Shown here in pieces: positions 60,380-64,000 of a stretch of DNA of 64,000 nt. A program made the translations under genes and the position numbers. Numbering within the stretch: the first letter of the stretch is position 1; every line of letters starts with the position of its first letter. The notes beneath the pieces are model-generated. The model was given only the letters and a program-made list of their open reading frames with translations. It did not search any database and was not told where the DNA came from. Source of the stretch: UBA830 sp038146925 (GTDB lineage Bacteria > Pseudomonadota > Alphaproteobacteria > MPNO01 > UBA830); contig JAYQSP010000001.1 in assembly GCA_038146925.1 (NCBI GenBank), forward strand, positions 62,001-126,000, read 5' to 3'.

Positions 60380-61139
60380 GGCGCGGATTATTCCCTGCCT
60401 CGACGTCAAGGACGGGCGCGTCGTCAAGGGCGTCAACTTCGTCGACCTGATCGATGCCGGCGACCCGGTCGAACAGGCGAAATTCTATGACGAACAGGGC
60501 GCCGACGAACTGACGTTTCTCGACATCACCGCCAGCCACGAAAACCGCGACACCATCTTCGACGTGGTCAACCGGACGGCGGAACAATGCTTCATGCCGC
60601 TGACCGTCGGCGGCGGGGTGCGCCAGGTCGAGGACATACGGAAACTGCTGCTGGCGGGGGCCGACAAGGTGTCGATCAACACCGCCGCCGTGCATCGCCC
60701 GGAATTCGTCGGCGAAGCGGCGGAAAAATTCGGCTCGCAATGCATCGTCGTCGCCATCGACGCCAAATCGACCGGCCGGGACACATGGGAAATCTTCACC
60801 CATGGCGGACGCGAACGGACCGGCATCGACGCCATCGGCTGGGCGAACCGAATGGCCGACCTGGGCGCCGGGGAAATCCTGCTGACGTCCATGGACCGCG
60901 ACGGCACGCGATCCGGATTCGACATCGACCTGACCCGCACCATGGCGGACGCGATCACCATACCGGTGATCGCATCGGGCGGGGTCGGGACGCTCGATCA
61001 TCTGGTCGAAGGCGTGCGCGACGGACATGCCAGCGCGGTGCTGGCCGCCTCGATATTCCATTTCGGGGAATTCTCGATCCCGGAAGCCAAGGCGCATATG
61101 GCCGCCGCGGGCGTCGCCGTCCGGCCATTCGACGGATGA
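60372..61139 (+). CDS. hisF: Imidazole glycerol phosphate synthase cyclase subunit HisF
   Basis: 255-residue TIM barrel that closes the imidazole ring using ammonia from HisH. Asp11 in CLDVKDGR and the second catalytic Asp in VVAIDAKS; phosphate loops GGGVR and ASGGVG. Starts inside the end of hisA. Confidence 0.97.
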   Translation: MLKARIIPCLDVKDGRVVKGVNFVDLIDAGDPVEQAKFYDEQGADELTFLDITASHENRDTIFDVVNRTAEQCFMPLTVGGGVRQVEDIRKLLLAGADKVSINTAAVHRPEFVGEAAEKFGSQCIVVAIDAKSTGRDTWEIFTHGGRERTGIDAIGWANRMADLGAGEILLTSMDRDGTRSGFDIDLTRTMADAITIPVIASGGVGTLDHLVEGVRDGHASAVLAASIFHFGEFSIPEAKAHMAAAGVAVRPFDG

Positions 61140-61170
61140 CATGGGCGGCGCGATCTGATATCGCGAAGTC

Positions 61171-61506
61171 ATGACCGACACCGACAACACCGACGCGATA
61201 CTCCAGCGCCTGTACGAGACCATCGCCAGCCGCAAGGGCGGCGATGCGAGCGCGTCCTATACCGCGAAGCTGTTCGACCGCGGGACCGAAAAGATCGCCC
61301 AGAAACTGGGGGAGGAAGCCGTCGAAACCGTCATCGCCGCGGTGGCGAAGGACCGTGACGGCATGATCGGCGAGAGCGCCGACCTGCTCTATCACCTGCT
61401 GGTCGCCTGGGCCAATGCCGGGATCGCGCCGGAAGACGTGCTGGCGGAACTGGAACGGCGCGAAGGGGTGTCCGGGATAGAGGAAAAGAAGTCGAGAAAA
61501 GGGTAA
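61171..61506 (+). CDS. hisE: Phosphoribosyl-ATP pyrophosphatase HisE
   Basis: 111-residue MazG-like pyrophosphatase, the second step of histidine synthesis. The metal site is in KLGEEAVETVIAA and the ESADLLYHLLV helix. Monofunctional, not fused to HisI. Followed after 9 bases by the HIT gene with a GGGGG-type ribosome site. Confidence 0.95.
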   Translation: MTDTDNTDAILQRLYETIASRKGGDASASYTAKLFDRGTEKIAQKLGEEAVETVIAAVAKDRDGMIGESADLLYHLLVAWANAGIAPEDVLAELERREGVSGIEEKKSRKG

Positions 61507-61515
61507 GGGGGACCG

Positions 61516-61914
61516 ATGGCCTACGATACCGAGAACGTGTTCGCGAAAATTCTGCGCGGCGAAATCCCCTGCAGCAAGGTGCACGAGACCGACCATGCGC
61601 TGGCGTTTCAGGACATCAACCCGCAGGCCAAGGTGCATGTGCTGGTGATCCCGAAAGGGGCCTACGTTTCGTGGGACGATTTCTCGGCCAATGCCAGCGC
61701 CACGGAACAAGCCGACTACGTCGCCGCCATCGGCGCCACCGCCCGCGAACTGGGCGTCGACAAAACCGGGTATCGCCTGCTGGCCAATCACGGCCGCGAT
61801 TCCCACCAGGAAGTGCCGCATCTGCACGTCCACATCCTGGCCGGCCAGCCGCTGGGCCCGATGCTGGAAGGCGGCGACCTGCCGCCGAACACGGATTACG
61901 TGCGGGGCGGGTAA
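61516..61914 (+). CDS. HIT-domain protein (HinT-like nucleotide hydrolase)
   Basis: 132-residue histidine-triad protein. The triad motif HLHVHIL places His102, His104 and His106, and FAKILRGEIPCSKVHE and DINPQAKVHVLVIPK are the conserved N-terminal strands. Hydrolyses adenylated phosphoramidates. Last gene of the his transcript; convergent with ridA, 3 bases between stops. Confidence 0.94.
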   Translation: MAYDTENVFAKILRGEIPCSKVHETDHALAFQDINPQAKVHVLVIPKGAYVSWDDFSANASATEQADYVAAIGATARELGVDKTGYRLLANHGRDSHQEVPHLHVHILAGQPLGPMLEGGDLPPNTDYVRGG

Positions 61915-61917
61915 AGA

Positions 61918-62292
61918 CTATTTGGCGGCGGGATCATCCCGCACGGCGACGGCCAGCAGCTCCAGCTTGTTGCCGCCGGTAAACGTGACCTGCACGCAGG
62001 ACCGCATCGGCCAGTGATCGGGATCGGGGCCGATCCAGGCGGCCCACATTTCGTCGAACGCCTTCTTCTTTCCATCCACGTCGTACAGATAGACCTGCAC
62101 CGAGATCAGCCGCGTTTTGTCGGTCCCGACCTGCGCCAGCCCGGCATCCAGATTGGCGAAGGCGCGCACAGCCTGGCCCTCGAAGTCGAGCGAGAAATCG
62201 TCCGACATCCCCAGCGCCCACACCAGATCGCGATAGGCGGAACCGAAACAGCGGGTGGGAATGGTGCCGGGGATGCGTTCGATGGGGAACAT
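61918..62292 (-). CDS. RidA/YjgF family protein
   Basis: 124-residue Rid-family fold: AVRAFANLDAGLAQVGTDKTRLISVQVYLYD and a final MRSCVQVTFTGGNKLELLAVAV with the conserved Arg and Glu. Rid proteins of the archetypal type hydrolyse reactive imines and enamines, but the exact subgroup is uncertain because the N-terminal half is divergent (FGSAYRDLVWALGMSDD). Confidence 0.85.
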   Translation of the reverse strand: MFPIERIPGTIPTRCFGSAYRDLVWALGMSDDFSLDFEGQAVRAFANLDAGLAQVGTDKTRLISVQVYLYDVDGKKKAFDEMWAAWIGPDPDHWPMRSCVQVTFTGGNKLELLAVAVRDDPAAK

Positions 62293-62367
62293 AGGGGAAC
62301 TCGCGCTTTATTTAATCCGGGTCCGGCAAAGAATAGCGGATCGGGCACGGGCCGTCAGTGAACGGGC

Positions 62368-63824
62368 CTACCGCCCCGGCGCCACCCGGCGGTAGCCCAG
62401 CGCCTCCGCCACATGTACCCGGCGGACGCCGTCGGAGCCGTCCAAATCCGCAATGGTGCGGGCGACGCGGCGGATGCGGTGCCAGGCGCGGGCGGACAAA
62501 TGCAGGCGTTCGGCGGCGTCGGTCAGCAGTTTCGTGCCGTCGGCATCCGCGTTGACGGTGACGGCGGGGTCGGCGAAATCGCGATCGGCGAGCGCGCAAA
62601 GCGCGCGGCCTGGACATCGCGGGCGGCGGCGACGCGGGCGGCGATGTCGGCCGGTTTGACCGCCGGCACGTCGATATGCAGATCGATCCGGTCGAACAGC
62701 GGGCCGGAGATTTTCGCCTGATAGTCGGCGGCGCAGCGCGGCACCCGGCTGCAGGCGAGCGCCGGGTTGTCGAGCCAGCCGCACTTGCAGGGGTTCATCG
62801 CCGCCACCAGCTGGAACCGTGCCGGATAGGTCACATGGGTGTTGGCGCGGGCGACGACGGCGCGCCCGGATTCCAGCGGCTGACGCAGCGCTTCGAGGCT
62901 GCGCCGGTCGAATTCCGGCAGCTCGTCCAGGAACAGCACGCCGCGATGGGCGAGCGAGACTTCGCCCGGCCGGGCGCGCAAGCCCCCGCCGATCAGCGCC
63001 GGCAGGGTCGCCGAATGGTGCGGGTCGCGAAACGGGCGGCGCATCAGCAGACGCCCGCCGTCGAGCTGCCCGGCCACCGAATGGATCATCGACAGATCCA
63101 GCGCCTCCGCCGGCGACAGGGGCGGCAGCAGGCCGGGCAGGCGCGCGGCGAGCATGGATTTTCCCGATCCCGGCGGGCCGCAAAGAAGGAGGTTATGGCC
63201 GCCCGCCGCCGCGATTTCGAGCGCGCGCTTGGCGCTTTCCTGGCCTTTGACGTCGCGCATGTCGGGGATTGGCGTATCGTGCGCCGCCAGCGCCGGTTTC
63301 GGCGGGGTCAGCACCTGCGTGCCCTTGACGTGATTGACCAGCGCCAGCAGCGACGCCGGCGCCAGCACGTCGATATCGCCGGCCCAGGCGGCTTCCCCGC
63401 CCTGAACGGCGGGACACACGATGCCGCGCCCGGCGGCATTGGCGCCGATCGCCGCCGGCAGCACGCCCGCCACCGGCGCAAGACGCCCGTCGAGCGAGAG
63501 TTCGCCGAGAATGGTGTGGTTCTCGAACGCGTCCGCCGGGATCACGTCCATCGCCATCAGCAGCGCCACGGCGATCGGCAGGTCGAAATGCGCGCCTTCC
63601 TTCAGCACGTCGGCGGGGGCGAGATTGACGGCGATGCGCTTGGGCGGCAGGGCAAGCCCCATGGCCGCCAACGCCGCGCGCACCCGTTCGCGGCTCTCCG
63701 CGACCGCCTTGTCGGGCAGGCCGACGACGTTGAACGCGACCATGCCCGACGACAGCTGCACCTGGCAGTCGATATCGAGCACGTCGACGCCGTTGAAGGC
63801 GACGGTATGAACGCGGGAGACCAT
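62368..63824 (-). pseudogene. comM: ComM/YifB-family AAA+ helicase with a 3'-region frameshift
   Basis: ComM is a branch-migration helicase for chromosomal recombination of incoming DNA. From ATG 63824 (MVSRVHTVAFNGVDVL, GAAGGGG upstream) the frame holds the Lon-like N-terminal domain, Walker A GPPGSGKS and the Mg-chelatase core, then stops early at 62523. The expected C-terminus (NADADGTKLL, SARAWHRIRRVARTIADLDG, ALGYRR) continues in another frame to 62368. One missing base in the GCGCGC run near 62591-62597 restores ~485 residues. Either a true mutation or a base error in the assembly. Confidence 0.88.
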
Positions 63825-63938
63825 ACGGTTGCGCCCCTTCTGCGGGGCAGGCGCTGCGTCCGTGTCTGCAGAACCTGCGGTGTCAGCATAACCGGAGCCG
63901 GTGAAACCGTCCATTGCATGTACCCTCTTTGTTCCCGT

Positions 63939-63953
63939 GAACGTAACAGGAAC
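63939..63953. promoter_or_regulatory. LexA (SOS) box upstream of comM
   Basis: GAAC-GTAACAG-GAAC on the plus strand (GTTC-N7-GTTC on the minus) exactly matches the alphaproteobacterial LexA direct-repeat consensus. It lies 115 bases before the comM ATG. The match is direct; control of comM, or of an unseen gene to the right, is inferred. Confidence 0.6.
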
Positions 63954-64000
63954 ATAAAGGCGGTTCAATCGGTTTCGGCGGGGCGCGGCGGCGGAAACAC

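Noticed and set aside
1..64000. CRISPR arrays, insertion sequences, prophage or integrase genes
   Set aside because: None seen: no regularly spaced repeats, transposase motifs or phage structural genes.

Overview
The window reads as chromosomal DNA of a GC-rich alphaproteobacterium, most likely Rhodospirillales-like. The evidence is a MucR/Ros regulator, a Fur lacking the enterobacterial CXXC pairs, a GAAC-N7-GAAC (alphaproteobacterial LexA) site, the hisB-hisH-hisA-hisF-hisE block beside hslVU, and the fur-acyltransferase-miaB-phoH-ybeY-corC-lnt gene order. Nearly all of the sequence is accounted for by recognisable housekeeping genes. I found no rRNA, tRNA, CRISPR array, insertion sequence or prophage.

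Layout: 1-7067 (minus strand) is a compact, mostly overlapping set fur, olsB-like, olsA/plsC-like, miaB, phoH, ybeY, corC, lnt (lnt runs off the left edge). 7142-12686 holds mucR with a divergent TusA-like gene, rimI, tsaB, and a wall-related group (VanX-type dipeptidase, polysaccharide deacetylase, Bax-like glucosaminidase), then nfuA. 13013-16249 holds a Rieske oxygenase, a universal stress protein, a TIGR02186-like membrane protein and a TauE/SafE exporter, tightly packed. 16379-25329 has trpS, murJ, glnD, a divergent 3-hydroxyanthranilate dioxygenase with an FNR-type site in the shared upstream region, and mutS.

25479-36342 is maeB followed by a phosphate region: phoR, a four-repeat Pho box, pstC-pstA-pstB-phoU-phoB, and a convergent low-affinity Pit transporter with its DUF47 partner. 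No pstS is present. 36426-42531 is the most accessory-looking part: an AmpG-like permease, a cupin-like gene killed by an in-frame stop, an orphan AT-richer TRAP binding protein with a strong terminator, an SCP2-like/hydrolase pair convergent with a second Rieske oxygenase, and a lone ArsC-type phosphatase. 42618-50054 is typA, an adenosine-kinase-like PfkB gene, an EI24 protein, a bactofilin, a small lipoprotein, fxsA, a Tim44-like gene and mltA.

50059-53920 is a phytase-like secreted protein plus lutABC (L-lactate oxidation), lying between mltA and smr. 54474-57013 is hslVU with a candidate heat-shock promoter and an FHA gene whose upstream cyclic-nucleotide-binding domain looks decayed. 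57396-61914 is the his operon with a DUF2628 gene, a GNAT and a HIT protein interleaved, then ridA. The right end carries comM with a frameshift near its 3' end and a LexA-type site upstream.

I did not find a convincing wholly new system. The best leads are the TauE/SafE-TIGR02186-Usp-Rieske module, the DctP/SCP2/hydrolase/Rieske catabolic island, the FNR site over the dioxygenase, and three decaying genes (comM, the cupin, the cNMP-FHA gene).
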